In this document: positions 18,786-28,069 of the stretch, in pieces
Layout: the number at the start of each line of letters is the position of its first letter
How positions within the stretch are numbered: position 1 is the first letter of the stretch
Virus record (IMG/VR): IMGVR_UViG_3300034374_001920
Span: 1-64,000 of that record
DNA length: 64,000 bases
Source of the DNA: a virus
Strand: one strand, 5' to 3'
Made by a program: the position numbers and the translations under genes
The notes under the pieces: generated by a model
Databases searched by the model: none
Told to the model about the DNA's origin: nothing
Seen by the model: the letters and a program-made list of their open reading frames with translations, nothing else

Positions 18786-21392
18786 ATGGCACGCCCTATT
18801 ACACTCATAACAGATACGTTTAAGGTACTTAGAGATAACATCAATACTATCTCTAATAACGTTGGCGATCCGGATCTTCTAACCACAACGACGAGAGCGT
18901 TCACTCTAGGAAACACTGGGGTCGCGCAAAGATCAGACTCTTCTGATGTTGTTAGTGCGTTAAACGAACTCGACTCTGACCTTCACGGTGCAGGCGGTGG
19001 TGATGTAAAGAATGATCTGAACTACATCTCCTACGCAATCAATCGTGTCCGTGATAGTGGTATGACGGGTGCAATGAACGCTATCGATGCATATATCGGT
19101 GGTGACTCAGATACTCTAAATGTTGAAGCGAACACGATCAAAGATGCGATCAACGAGATCGAAGCGGTCTTTGACGCAAGTACACTCAAGATTAATGCGG
19201 GAGGTGACTTCCGATTTGATGGTGCGGGTGACCTAGAGGTTAACTTAGATGGAGGGGATGTTACCTTCCTCAGTGACTCCGATCAGTACGCACATTTTAA
19301 TCTTAGAGACAGTGCCGCCGATTTTGTACAAACATACACCCACAGTCTCAGGATTAGAACTGCGGACTCTGCGGCCGGTAACGTATACTTAGATGCGGGG
19401 GGAGACATTACTCTCGACGCAGACGGAGGTAACGTATATCTTAAGGACGGTGGTGCAACGCATTTTGACTACTCTCTGGGTTCAACCAACACGGTAACAG
19501 TAACCGGAAACTTGACACATGATGTTTCTGGTGATATAGTACTGGACGCCGGTACTCTTAACATAGATTTCTTAGGGGCGGGGACAACACGTTTCGCCTA
19601 TGGTCTTGGTGCATCTAACACACTAGATGTCACAGGTAATCTTTCCGAAGTGGTTTCAGGAACCTACACAGAGAGTGCGGGTGGAAACTATCATGTCGGA
19701 AACACTGGGACATACGAAGTAGTACCTACCGGAAACGCTACTGTGGATGCGGGTGGAGATATCATCCTTGACGCAGATGGTGGTAACGTCACACTCAAAG
19801 ATGACGATAGTGCGGCATTTGATTTCAGTCTCGTAGACGGTATTGTCTCTAGAACTGGTCACACTACACTTGATGTTTCTGGTAACATTACTCTTGACGC
19901 TGATGGTGGTAACACCTACATCAAAGACGGCGGTACTACTCAGTTCCAGTTCATTGCGGGAACCAACAAAGAGATTGACGTTCCGGCTGGCAACTTGACA
20001 GTTGACGTTGCGGGTGATATAGTACTCGACGCAGACGGCGGAGACATCGACTTTAAAGATAATGGAACTGCAAGGTTCTCTTATGGTCTAGGTGCAACGA
20101 ATACACTTGAGGTTAACGGTAATCTGACTCAGACAGTATCGGGTAACGTAATCGATAGTGCTAATGGGACATATACTGTAACTTCTACAGACGATATGTC
20201 ACATACTACTCTTGGTAGATACACTCTATCAGCAGATAGTGCTGTTATTATAACATCTGATTCTGCAATTGTCAATAGTGCCATTGGTTTTGCTGTAAAC
20301 ACAACTAACGGTTATATTGATCTTAATGCTTCTGGTGCATACGGAACAGTAAGAGTTGATGCCGATCATGCTATTGTCCTTGATGCTGACGATGGTGACA
20401 TCTATATTAATGATGGAGGAATCACTGCTTACCACATTATGTCATCTGGTACAATTTCTCGTGACGGAGACTTGACACTAGACATTTCTGGTGATATAAC
20501 ACTAGATGCAGATGGCGGAGACGTATTCCTCAAAGACGGTGGAACTCAGTACGGTGCGTTAACCAACACATCCGGTAACCTCATCGTCAAGTCCGGTACG
20601 ACTACTGCACTGACATTCTCTGGTGCGAACGTTACTACGGGTGGCAACATCACGGTAGGTGGGAACACCATTAGTAGAACAGGTGCATTGACACTAGATG
20701 TTTCTAGTGGTATTAGTCTTGACGCTGGTACTGGTATCGTATACCTGAAAGACAATGGTATCACTTACGGATCGTTAAGAAATCCTGCCGGTGCAAAAAC
20801 CCTTGACATCTATAGTAATACGACCAAGGCAATCGGGATCGATAGTTCTTCGAACGTCACGATTACCGGAACGGTCACTGAGGGTACTACACTTGGCACA
20901 ACATCAACTCACTTGGGTGGTGCGATCAACGAAATCCACACTGAGTTGGATTCCGCTACTACTGATCTTCAGACAACCAAGGGTAGGGTAACTAATCTCG
21001 AATCTCAGATGGATTCTAATGAGGGAATCATTGGTGTCTCAGTAGAATGGAATGCGGACAATACCTACAGTTGGATTCACTCAACGTCCAACAGGGCCGC
21101 AATCAACGATCTCGACTCTGCGATTGGACATCTTGCAGACTTAGACAATACCACTTTCGCTGGTGCAAATGATAAAGACAATGTTGTGACTGCATTGAAC
21201 GTACTTGCGGGTGACGTGCAAGACGTTCAGGGTGATGCGGGAACACTAGATAGTAGAATCGGTTCACTTGCAAACCTGGCCGCCTTCTTCGATAGTGCGG
21301 GGGCGACATCAAGTATTGTAAACGCCCTAAATCACATGGCAAGTAGAGTGGTCAATGTGTATGACGAAAATGGCACTCTGTTAAACACTTAA
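18786..21392 (+). CDS. Tail fibre with repeated beta-structural shaft
   Basis: 868 residues. The N-terminal ~180 residues are helical (NYISYAINRVRDSG, INEIEAVFDAS). Residues ~190-650 hold at least seven imperfect repeats around DVSGDITLDADGGNVYLKDGG, alternating with F.YGLGA.NTLDVTGNL strands, the look of a beta-helical trimeric shaft. The end (~690-868) is helical with a terminal VNVYDENGTLLNT. That ending recurs as INVYNSSGTLLN in the fibre at 33766-37218, which suggests a shared capping or docking peptide. It is a late structural gene with no separate promoter seen. Confidence 0.75.
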   Translation: MARPITLITDTFKVLRDNINTISNNVGDPDLLTTTTRAFTLGNTGVAQRSDSSDVVSALNELDSDLHGAGGGDVKNDLNYISYAINRVRDSGMTGAMNAIDAYIGGDSDTLNVEANTIKDAINEIEAVFDASTLKINAGGDFRFDGAGDLEVNLDGGDVTFLSDSDQYAHFNLRDSAADFVQTYTHSLRIRTADSAAGNVYLDAGGDITLDADGGNVYLKDGGATHFDYSLGSTNTVTVTGNLTHDVSGDIVLDAGTLNIDFLGAGTTRFAYGLGASNTLDVTGNLSEVVSGTYTESAGGNYHVGNTGTYEVVPTGNATVDAGGDIILDADGGNVTLKDDDSAAFDFSLVDGIVSRTGHTTLDVSGNITLDADGGNTYIKDGGTTQFQFIAGTNKEIDVPAGNLTVDVAGDIVLDADGGDIDFKDNGTARFSYGLGATNTLEVNGNLTQTVSGNVIDSANGTYTVTSTDDMSHTTLGRYTLSADSAVIITSDSAIVNSAIGFAVNTTNGYIDLNASGAYGTVRVDADHAIVLDADDGDIYINDGGITAYHIMSSGTISRDGDLTLDISGDITLDADGGDVFLKDGGTQYGALTNTSGNLIVKSGTTTALTFSGANVTTGGNITVGGNTISRTGALTLDVSSGISLDAGTGIVYLKDNGITYGSLRNPAGAKTLDIYSNTTKAIGIDSSSNVTITGTVTEGTTLGTTSTHLGGAINEIHTELDSATTDLQTTKGRVTNLESQMDSNEGIIGVSVEWNADNTYSWIHSTSNRAAINDLDSAIGHLADLDNTTFAGANDKDNVVTALNVLAGDVQDVQGDAGTLDSRIGSLANLAAFFDSAGATSSIVNALNHMASRVVNVYDENGTLLNT

Positions 21393-21409
21393 GTTAAGGG
21401 ACGGTAGTA

Positions 21410-24004
21410 ATGCCAATTGCGAAGAGTAAGCCATTAAAACTCAACAGTCCCGATCAAGGCGATCTAAAGAGACTTAGTAGTACAGAAGAAAATTACCTAT
21501 CATATCTGATTGGGCAACACTTCTGTGCGGATAGTGATGGCGACAATGAGATTGGAAATCTAACACTTACTAGTACTAATGCAAACACCGTAGGTTCGTT
21601 TGTTGATACCCTCATAAACGAACCAAGTGGAACGCATCCAACTTCTGCAATTACGTCAACATCAACTACGACTACTCTGTACCAAAAATACGGTACAGCG
21701 GACGAGACTGATTCCGACTTCACAAAACCTATTGCATACTACAACCCTCTCACAGACGGTAGTACCGATCTTGGTGCGGAAGGTGTTTATGAGATGGCGG
21801 ATTCTGACATGAATCGTTTAGTCGATAGACTAAATGGTCGAATCGCGTTGTCCGATTATCTTGGATCTTTTAAACTCAGTAATAGTACGACATCGCCTGG
21901 GGCAGGATATGTCAAATTCATAGAAGACGTTTTTACAGATAATATCGAAGTCGATACGAATACTACAGACAATTTTTCTATCTGGAGAAGAGAGAGTCAG
22001 ACTGCACCTTCGTCTATTACAGACAGTGATGGTAACACAACACTCCTATCCTGCATAAACAGAGACAGTGGTGGTAACTACCTCGGCATTGGTGTGATGT
22101 CGGATCGTGCGATAAAAGTTTCTCTTGGACAACGTGCAAAGACTAGACGTTCTGCTTCTGATGGGATTGGTTCATATGTTTTGAGATCAAGTTCTCAGGG
22201 TGCACCTTCTGGTAGTGGTAGTTGGAGAGCAGTGGGTTCTGCGACAAACCGTAGAAGAGACCTAATTCAAACTTCGTATACTCGTACCAGAAACTCCACG
22301 TATACCAGAGACAGACAGTCAACCTATGCGGGAATTTATAACAGAACTAGAGTATCGAATTACACTAGGAATAGAACGTCCACATATTCTAGAAATTTCG
22401 TAGGCGACTTTGTTGCGACTTATCAAGGCAACTACATTGCAAACTTTATAGGTAACTATTCTCGTGGTTTCGTAGGTAATTACTCACGTAATTTTGCGGG
22501 TAACTATATCGGAGACTTTATTGGTAACTATCAAAGAGGGTTTGTCGGTAACTATACCGGAGACTTTACTGGTAACTACGCCCGTAACTTTCTTACGGGG
22601 TATTCCCGAAACTTCACTCGTGATAGGACATCAAATCAGACCGCTGTAAGAACGCAGACTCGTACCTCTTCATATTCTAGAACTTTCTCTAGGGTAAGAA
22701 GTTCAGCGTATACCAGAACGAGGACTTCTTATTACTCAAGAAATAGTGTTGCAAATAGAAACTCTCAGTACAACAGAACCTCTACACGTACTAGGTATGA
22801 ATACTACTCTCGTTCTTTTGCGGGTAACTACGCACGTGCGTATACCAGAGATCGTCAACAAACTAGACACTCGACTTATAATAGAACCTTTATAGGTAAC
22901 TATTCCCGTAACTATACACGGTTCTTTACTGGAGACTACACAAGAAACTCTTTTTATAACAGAACGGCATATTACAATCGGTTTCGTCCGAATCCAAACT
23001 GGGATCCTTGGAATGCAGCTCAAGGCCCCATATATTACTTAGGAGTCTACTCCCGAAATATCGCAACGGAAGGGCCTCTGTCATATAGTAGATCGTTTAC
23101 CGGAAACTATTCAGGTAATGCACCGAACTACAGTAGAACTATTGTTTCGATTGGTCCACCTTGGCAGTGGAACTGGATTGCGGGCGAGTTCCCATCAGTC
23201 TATACTAGAACTTCACAATATACAGCGGCTTTCCAAAGAGTTCGTGTAGAAACTTATAACGCGAATTTTACCAGAAACCGAACCTCGAATTACGCAAGAG
23301 CGTTTACGAGAGATCGGATCTCATCGTATGCAAGACTTTTTGTCGCCAACTATATTGGAAACTATCAGCGAGTATTTACAAGAAGTCGGTCCTCAAATTT
23401 CTCACGTAATTTTGGGGGGAACTTTATAGGTGACTATGCGAGAACTTTCATAGGTGACTTCACTGGTAATTACTCACGTGATTTTGGGGGTAATTACTCA
23501 CGTAACTTTACACGAAACAGGAATTCTGCATACAGTAGAAATTTCATTGGTAACTACACTGGGGACTTCTTAGCGAATTATATTGGTAATTACGCACGTA
23601 ACTACTTTAGAGTAACACGGACATCTACATATACTAGAAACTCAACTAGAGATTCTCAGAGAACTATAGGTAGTGATTACACTCGAAATTCTACAAGAGA
23701 CTCGACTAGAGTAAGATCAAGTACTTACACTAGAACTCGAAGTTCTACGTATACTAGAGACAGTACCGTTGGTCCTTATACAAGAAACAGGAACTCAAAT
23801 TTCACGGCAACTAGAACGTCCTCATATTCTAGAGATTTCATAGGCGATTATACTAGAGGATTTTTAGGAGATTATATTGGCGATTATGCAAGAGGGTTTA
23901 TTGGAAATTACTCTCGAACCTTCACTGGTAACTACACAGGTGAGACTGTCGGCAGTTCAACGGAACTTATCGAAACGTATACCTTGTATGTTAAATATGC
24001 ATAA
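21410..24004 (+). CDS. Tetrapeptide-repeat fibre protein A
   Basis: 864 residues. Residues ~1-285 are an N-terminal head shared with the next gene (EENYLSYLIG; LTLTSTNANTVGSFVDT; THPTSAITSTSTTTTLYQ). Residues ~288-845 are almost wholly a four-residue repeat, [Y/F/R/S]-x-[R/G/S]-[N/D/T/S], for example YTRN, FVGD, RVSN, STRD. It is interrupted around residues 515-610 by a Trp/Pro-rich island (PNWDPWN, PPWQWNWI). The short C-terminal tail (ETYTLYVKYA) is also shared. Composition is dominated by Tyr, Arg, Asn, Ser, Thr and Gly, with very few Lys or Glu. Late gene position among fibres points to an extended fibre or adhesin. The biochemical role is unknown. Confidence 0.75.
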   Translation: MPIAKSKPLKLNSPDQGDLKRLSSTEENYLSYLIGQHFCADSDGDNEIGNLTLTSTNANTVGSFVDTLINEPSGTHPTSAITSTSTTTTLYQKYGTADETDSDFTKPIAYYNPLTDGSTDLGAEGVYEMADSDMNRLVDRLNGRIALSDYLGSFKLSNSTTSPGAGYVKFIEDVFTDNIEVDTNTTDNFSIWRRESQTAPSSITDSDGNTTLLSCINRDSGGNYLGIGVMSDRAIKVSLGQRAKTRRSASDGIGSYVLRSSSQGAPSGSGSWRAVGSATNRRRDLIQTSYTRTRNSTYTRDRQSTYAGIYNRTRVSNYTRNRTSTYSRNFVGDFVATYQGNYIANFIGNYSRGFVGNYSRNFAGNYIGDFIGNYQRGFVGNYTGDFTGNYARNFLTGYSRNFTRDRTSNQTAVRTQTRTSSYSRTFSRVRSSAYTRTRTSYYSRNSVANRNSQYNRTSTRTRYEYYSRSFAGNYARAYTRDRQQTRHSTYNRTFIGNYSRNYTRFFTGDYTRNSFYNRTAYYNRFRPNPNWDPWNAAQGPIYYLGVYSRNIATEGPLSYSRSFTGNYSGNAPNYSRTIVSIGPPWQWNWIAGEFPSVYTRTSQYTAAFQRVRVETYNANFTRNRTSNYARAFTRDRISSYARLFVANYIGNYQRVFTRSRSSNFSRNFGGNFIGDYARTFIGDFTGNYSRDFGGNYSRNFTRNRNSAYSRNFIGNYTGDFLANYIGNYARNYFRVTRTSTYTRNSTRDSQRTIGSDYTRNSTRDSTRVRSSTYTRTRSSTYTRDSTVGPYTRNRNSNFTATRTSSYSRDFIGDYTRGFLGDYIGDYARGFIGNYSRTFTGNYTGETVGSSTELIETYTLYVKYA
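22275..23945. repeat. 12-base-period coding repeat (tetrapeptide) in fibre A
   Basis: The DNA repeats with a 12-base period reflecting a tetrapeptide unit. Codons for the same residue vary (GGT/GGA, AAC/AAT, AGA/CGT), so the repeat is kept at protein level rather than being a fresh slippage product. The array breaks at ~22960-23260 for a Trp/Pro-rich segment. Confidence 0.85.
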
Positions 24005-24025
24005 ATACTCACAACAGGAGTAAAT

Positions 24026-27000
24026 ATGTCATCTAACATACCATTGAAATTAGAGGGAACCGCAGGCGATCTGCAAGAGATGACCTCTGGTGAGGAGAAC
24101 TACATCTCTTATATCGTCGGTAAGGATAACCTTGCCGCGACTACTGGTGTGTCGGATTTAACTCTAACATCTACTGGTAACACCTCTATTGGATCGTTCG
24201 TTAACACCTTCTACAACGAAGCGGTGGGAACTCACCCAGCGTCTTCAATTACTTCGGGGTCAACGACTACAACAGTATATCAGGTTGCGGGAACAGAATC
24301 TCCGGACACTGGTAGTCTTCGTCCCATAGGTTACGCAACAGATGGCGGTTCCACTCCTAGTTTTTATGAGATGCCTGATTCTGATCTGAACGTTCTTGCG
24401 CGTCGAGTAAACTCACGTATTGCAACTTCGGACTATCCGGGCATCTACAAGTTAGCGACTGCCGCACCTAGTGGTGACTATGCAGTAAAAGTTTCTAACG
24501 TATTTACGGATACACAGACAGACGGTACTACAACACAATATAACATCTATCAAAGAACCGCAATGACCGCACCCACCACAGTCAGACCCGTTGGTCTTAG
24601 TGGTGGCGATCTTAAAGAGATGGCGGACAGTGACATCTCAGACTTGATAGGATCTTTTGTGCGTACACTTCGTGCAACGTCTGGAGAAATAGGATCATAC
24701 CAACTGAGATCCTCATCACAAGGTGCACCAACAGATGCGGGTACTTGGACTTCGGTAGGAACTGCAACAGATACGAAGAAAAATATTGTTGAAACAAACT
24801 ACACCCGAAACAGGAATTCTGCATACAGTAGGACTCGAAGTTCGAACTATACACGGACACGGGGTTCTACGTATACTCGCACGTCTCTTAGAAGCCGTGT
24901 CTCGAATTACGCTGGTGATTATGTTGGTAATTATACCAGAAACTTTATTGGTGATTACACCCGCGATTATCTGGGTAATTATATTGGCGACTTTATCGGG
25001 AACTACTCTCGCACCAGAGTATCAACATACTCTCGAACCAGAATAACAGACTACGCCGGTAACTTTATTGGTAACTACTCCAGAACTAGAGTATCCAATT
25101 ATACAAGGGATAGTCAAAGGACTTCGGTTCGCACCAGAGTCTCTGCGTACTCCAGAACCAGACCTTCTACTTACCAAAGGGATAGAGTGACCAACTTTGT
25201 CGGTGACTTTATTGGTAACTACACTCGCAATAGAATATCCAACTACACAAGAACTCGTGTGTCATCTTACGCTGGGGACTATGTTGGTAACTACGCACGT
25301 AACTTCCTTGGTAACTATAACAGAAATTTCTTGGGTAACTATCAGAGAAGTTTTGCCGGTGATTACGTAGGTAACTATACTAGAAACTCAACTAGAGATT
25401 CTCAGAGAACCAGAACTTCTACCTACACTCGAACGAGTACACGTACAAGACTTTCAACATATACTCGAACGAGTACACGTACAAGAAGTTCAGCGTACAC
25501 ACGAAACAGTACCAGAAACCGTGTATCTAACTATCTGGGTAACTACAACAGAAACTTCGCTGGTAATTACGTAGGTAACTATAACAGAAGTTTTGTGGGT
25601 AACTACGTAGGTAACTTCCTTGGTAACTACGTGGGTGATTTTGTTGGAGACTATACTCGACAAGGTGCATACGCTCGCGCATATGCGGGTGACTATCTGG
25701 GTAATGTCAACTACGTAGGTAACTACGCAGGAACCGTAAACTATCAACGTACTCGTGCAACCAATTATCAGAGGACTAGTACTGCGCCTCTTGATTATAC
25801 TCGTGCACGTCCCGCAACTTTAGATTATACACGTACTCGTGCAACCAACTACGCAAGAACTGTAGCATACACTCGTGCACGTCCTGCAACTTTAGATTAT
25901 ACAAGGACCAGTACACGTACAAGTACTGCAACTGGTAACTATACTAGGAACCGTGTAGCTACACTGGACTACACCAGAGATCGTCAGCAAAACTATGCAC
26001 GTACTTTGTATTACACTAGAACCAGTACTGGATCGGCCTCATATACCAGAAACAGAGTTGGTTCACAAGGATACAGTAGAACACTTAACTACACACGTGA
26101 TGTCTACTATTACAGATCGACTCCGGCTCCGTATGGTTCGGTGTATGGTAGAACCCAAAACTTCTCTCGTACACTTACGTACTACAGAAACGCAACGTTC
26201 ACCGGAAACTACAGTCGTAACCTCAGTTATACGGGTGACTATTTCCGTCTCGTATACTACTTGGCGAACTTCGTAGGTAACTACACTCGTAACGCTACAT
26301 ATACCGGAGATTATACTCGTACATTCAGTTACGCTGGTAACTTTACAGGTAACTACACTCGTAGCGTAACCTATACTGGTAACTACGCTCGTACCATAAA
26401 CTATACGGGTGACTTCGTTGGTAACTACACTCGTAACGTAACCTATACTGGTAACTATTTAAGAACCGGATCATATTTGGGTGACTACGTTGGCAACTTC
26501 GTGGGTGACTATGTTAATGAAAATGCGGTTGCCTATGCGGGAGACTACATCAACGAAAACGTAAATTACGTTGGTAACTATGCACGAAACTTCTATCGAA
26601 CACTCAACTATCAACGTACCCGTGTAACCGACTATCAACGTACCCGTGCAACTGATTACACACGTACTCGCGTGTCTGCTTACAGTAGAACAAGTACCCG
26701 AACCAGAGTATCCGCTTATTCTCAAAACTACGCAAGGACTTTCGTAGGGGACTTCACTGGTAACTATGCGAGAAACTTCGCCGGTGACTATGTGGGTAAC
26801 TACTCAAGAGGTTTCGCTGGTGACTATGTGGGTAACTATGCACGTAACTTCCTTGGTAACTATACTGGGGACTTTATTGGCAACTACACAAGAACTTCTT
26901 TGAGGACTCGTTATTCACAATATACAAGAACTCGCGTATCGTCCTATACTAGAAACAGATCGTCAACCTACGCAAGAACCTCTACACGTACTAGTAACAG

Positions 27001-27532
27001 AGATTTCATTGGTGACTACACTCGTGGGTTCCTTGGTAATTACACACGGAACAGCGTCAATACCTTTGCGGGTAACTTTATAGGTGACTACGCCAGAAAC
27101 TTTATTGGTAACTATACACGCAACTTCGAAGGTAACTACCTTGGTAACTATGTCGGAGACTATACACGTGACTTCGTGGGTAACTACTCAAGAGACAGAG
27201 TAACTATATTCACGGGTGACTTTATCGGTAACTATGCGAGAAACTTCATTGGAGAGTATTCAAGAAACTCAACCAGAGATTCGCAGAGAACCAGAACCTC
27301 AGCGTTTACTAGAACCCGAAATTCTGCGTACACTCGTACATCAACAAGAACAAGTACACAAACCTTCGCTGGAGATTACGTGGGTAACTACGCACGTGAC
27401 TTCATTGGAGACTACAGTCGTGGGTTCATTGGAAACTATCAAAGAACTTTCGTTGGTAACTACACAGGTACAACCATCGATTCCGGTTCGTCCACAATCC
27501 AAACATACACGTTATATGTGAGATCCGCTTGA
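24026..27532 (+). CDS. Tetrapeptide-repeat fibre protein B
   Basis: 1168 residues, a tandem paralogue of the preceding gene. The head (~1-255) aligns with fibre A (EENYISYIVG; LTLTSTGNTSIGSFVNT; THPASSITSGSTTTTVYQ), and the tail ends IQTYTLYVRSA. Residues ~257-1148, roughly 220 units, are the same four-residue repeat. It has long runs of FVGNYxRN-type octads and RTRxSxYTRT-type octads, plus variants with LDYTRARPAT near residues 590-650. There is no Trp/Pro island like that of fibre A. Spacing to fibre A is 21 bases, with a near-consensus late element (CATAAATA, 24000-24007) between them. It is a large extended structural protein, presumably on the virion surface. Confidence 0.75.
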   Translation: MSSNIPLKLEGTAGDLQEMTSGEENYISYIVGKDNLAATTGVSDLTLTSTGNTSIGSFVNTFYNEAVGTHPASSITSGSTTTTVYQVAGTESPDTGSLRPIGYATDGGSTPSFYEMPDSDLNVLARRVNSRIATSDYPGIYKLATAAPSGDYAVKVSNVFTDTQTDGTTTQYNIYQRTAMTAPTTVRPVGLSGGDLKEMADSDISDLIGSFVRTLRATSGEIGSYQLRSSSQGAPTDAGTWTSVGTATDTKKNIVETNYTRNRNSAYSRTRSSNYTRTRGSTYTRTSLRSRVSNYAGDYVGNYTRNFIGDYTRDYLGNYIGDFIGNYSRTRVSTYSRTRITDYAGNFIGNYSRTRVSNYTRDSQRTSVRTRVSAYSRTRPSTYQRDRVTNFVGDFIGNYTRNRISNYTRTRVSSYAGDYVGNYARNFLGNYNRNFLGNYQRSFAGDYVGNYTRNSTRDSQRTRTSTYTRTSTRTRLSTYTRTSTRTRSSAYTRNSTRNRVSNYLGNYNRNFAGNYVGNYNRSFVGNYVGNFLGNYVGDFVGDYTRQGAYARAYAGDYLGNVNYVGNYAGTVNYQRTRATNYQRTSTAPLDYTRARPATLDYTRTRATNYARTVAYTRARPATLDYTRTSTRTSTATGNYTRNRVATLDYTRDRQQNYARTLYYTRTSTGSASYTRNRVGSQGYSRTLNYTRDVYYYRSTPAPYGSVYGRTQNFSRTLTYYRNATFTGNYSRNLSYTGDYFRLVYYLANFVGNYTRNATYTGDYTRTFSYAGNFTGNYTRSVTYTGNYARTINYTGDFVGNYTRNVTYTGNYLRTGSYLGDYVGNFVGDYVNENAVAYAGDYINENVNYVGNYARNFYRTLNYQRTRVTDYQRTRATDYTRTRVSAYSRTSTRTRVSAYSQNYARTFVGDFTGNYARNFAGDYVGNYSRGFAGDYVGNYARNFLGNYTGDFIGNYTRTSLRTRYSQYTRTRVSSYTRNRSSTYARTSTRTSNRDFIGDYTRGFLGNYTRNSVNTFAGNFIGDYARNFIGNYTRNFEGNYLGNYVGDYTRDFVGNYSRDRVTIFTGDFIGNYARNFIGEYSRNSTRDSQRTRTSAFTRTRNSAYTRTSTRTSTQTFAGDYVGNYARDFIGDYSRGFIGNYQRTFVGNYTGTTIDSGSSTIQTYTLYVRSA
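24795..27470. repeat. 12-base-period coding repeat (tetrapeptide) in fibre B
   Basis: About 2.7 kb of tetrapeptide-encoding repeat. It contains exact DNA identities with fibre A (23630-23664 = 25376-25410, 35 bases; 23513-23538 = 24806-24831, 26 bases) and an internal exact 24-base direct repeat (25427-25450 and 25463-25486, period 36). These are good substrates for homologous recombination. Confidence 0.85.
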
Positions 27533-27557
27533 CACGAATGATCTAGTGTTGTATAAT
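27529..27557 (+). promoter_or_regulatory. Consensus sigma-70 promoter
   Basis: TTGACA at 27529-27534, 17-base spacer, TATAAT at 27552-27557. The -35 box overlaps the stop codon of fibre B. It should drive the three-gene island from 27602 early in infection with unmodified host polymerase. Confidence 0.85.
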
Positions 27558-27601
27558 AACACACTATATACTATTAATTTCGCCAATTAGGAGATTATGA
27601 A

Positions 27602-28069
27602 ATGAGTTATAGGAAATGGCTTGACAACGCCTTCTGGGAAACCAGTGAAAAAGAAATGTTAAACTGCATCCTTGAGATGGAGGATGATGTTGGTCGAGTA
27701 ACTCGACAAGTAATGAAGTTAAAAAAGACTGACTCCGAAGGAAACGAGAATCCGGACTTCGTTGAGGTTGTTGAATTCTTGGGTCAAGAACTCATTGACG
27801 AGAACACCGAAGAACGCAACGTTCGCAAGAAGAGAGAATCTGAAGAAGAGAAACAACGACAACTTGAACACGCTAAGGCGAGAAAGTTGGAAGAACTCTT
27901 CAACTACAAGTTGGAAGCCTTTGAGGTTCCGGAGATCAAAGACTCTAAAAACCGTCCTCTAAAATCTAAACTTCGTCGGGCAAAGAATAAGGTCGAAGTG
28001 AACCTATATGCAATTATGATCCTGATGGATGAACTCAAGAAGGCGGAAGAGAGTGACGGAGAAGAGTAG
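27602..28069 (+). CDS. Unknown charged, helical protein
   Basis: 155 residues, not recognised. It is strongly charged: a helical N-terminus with Trp residues (YRKWLDNAFW), a Lys/Glu/Arg-rich middle (residues ~75-105, coiled-coil-like) and a basic KSKLRRAKNK segment near 120. GGAG lies 8 bases before the ATG. It is the first gene behind the sigma-70 promoter at 27529-27557 and overlaps the next gene's start, so it is co-expressed with a glycosyltransferase and a 2OG-oxygenase-like protein rather than with the surrounding late fibre genes. Confidence 0.7.
   Translation: MSYRKWLDNAFWETSEKEMLNCILEMEDDVGRVTRQVMKLKKTDSEGNENPDFVEVVEFLGQELIDENTEERNVRKKRESEEEKQRQLEHAKARKLEELFNYKLEAFEVPEIKDSKNRPLKSKLRRAKNKVEVNLYAIMILMDELKKAEESDGEE

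Noticed and set aside
24000-24007. CATAAATA as a late promoter before fibre B
   Set aside because: One mismatch in the first position of the late consensus, and it overlaps the stop codon of fibre A. It may work weakly, but I did not list it as a promoter.
22275-27470. Possible CRISPR-like array because of short regular repeats
   Set aside because: The period is 12 bases with no spacers, the frame is open throughout, and the repeat is explained by a tetrapeptide. It is a coding repeat.
28029-28052. Upstream ATG for the GT-A gene
   Set aside because: It would add eight mostly basic residues (MNSRRRKR) that are only the shifted frame of the preceding gene end. The GTG at 28053 begins at the first beta-strand and has a better-placed ribosome site.
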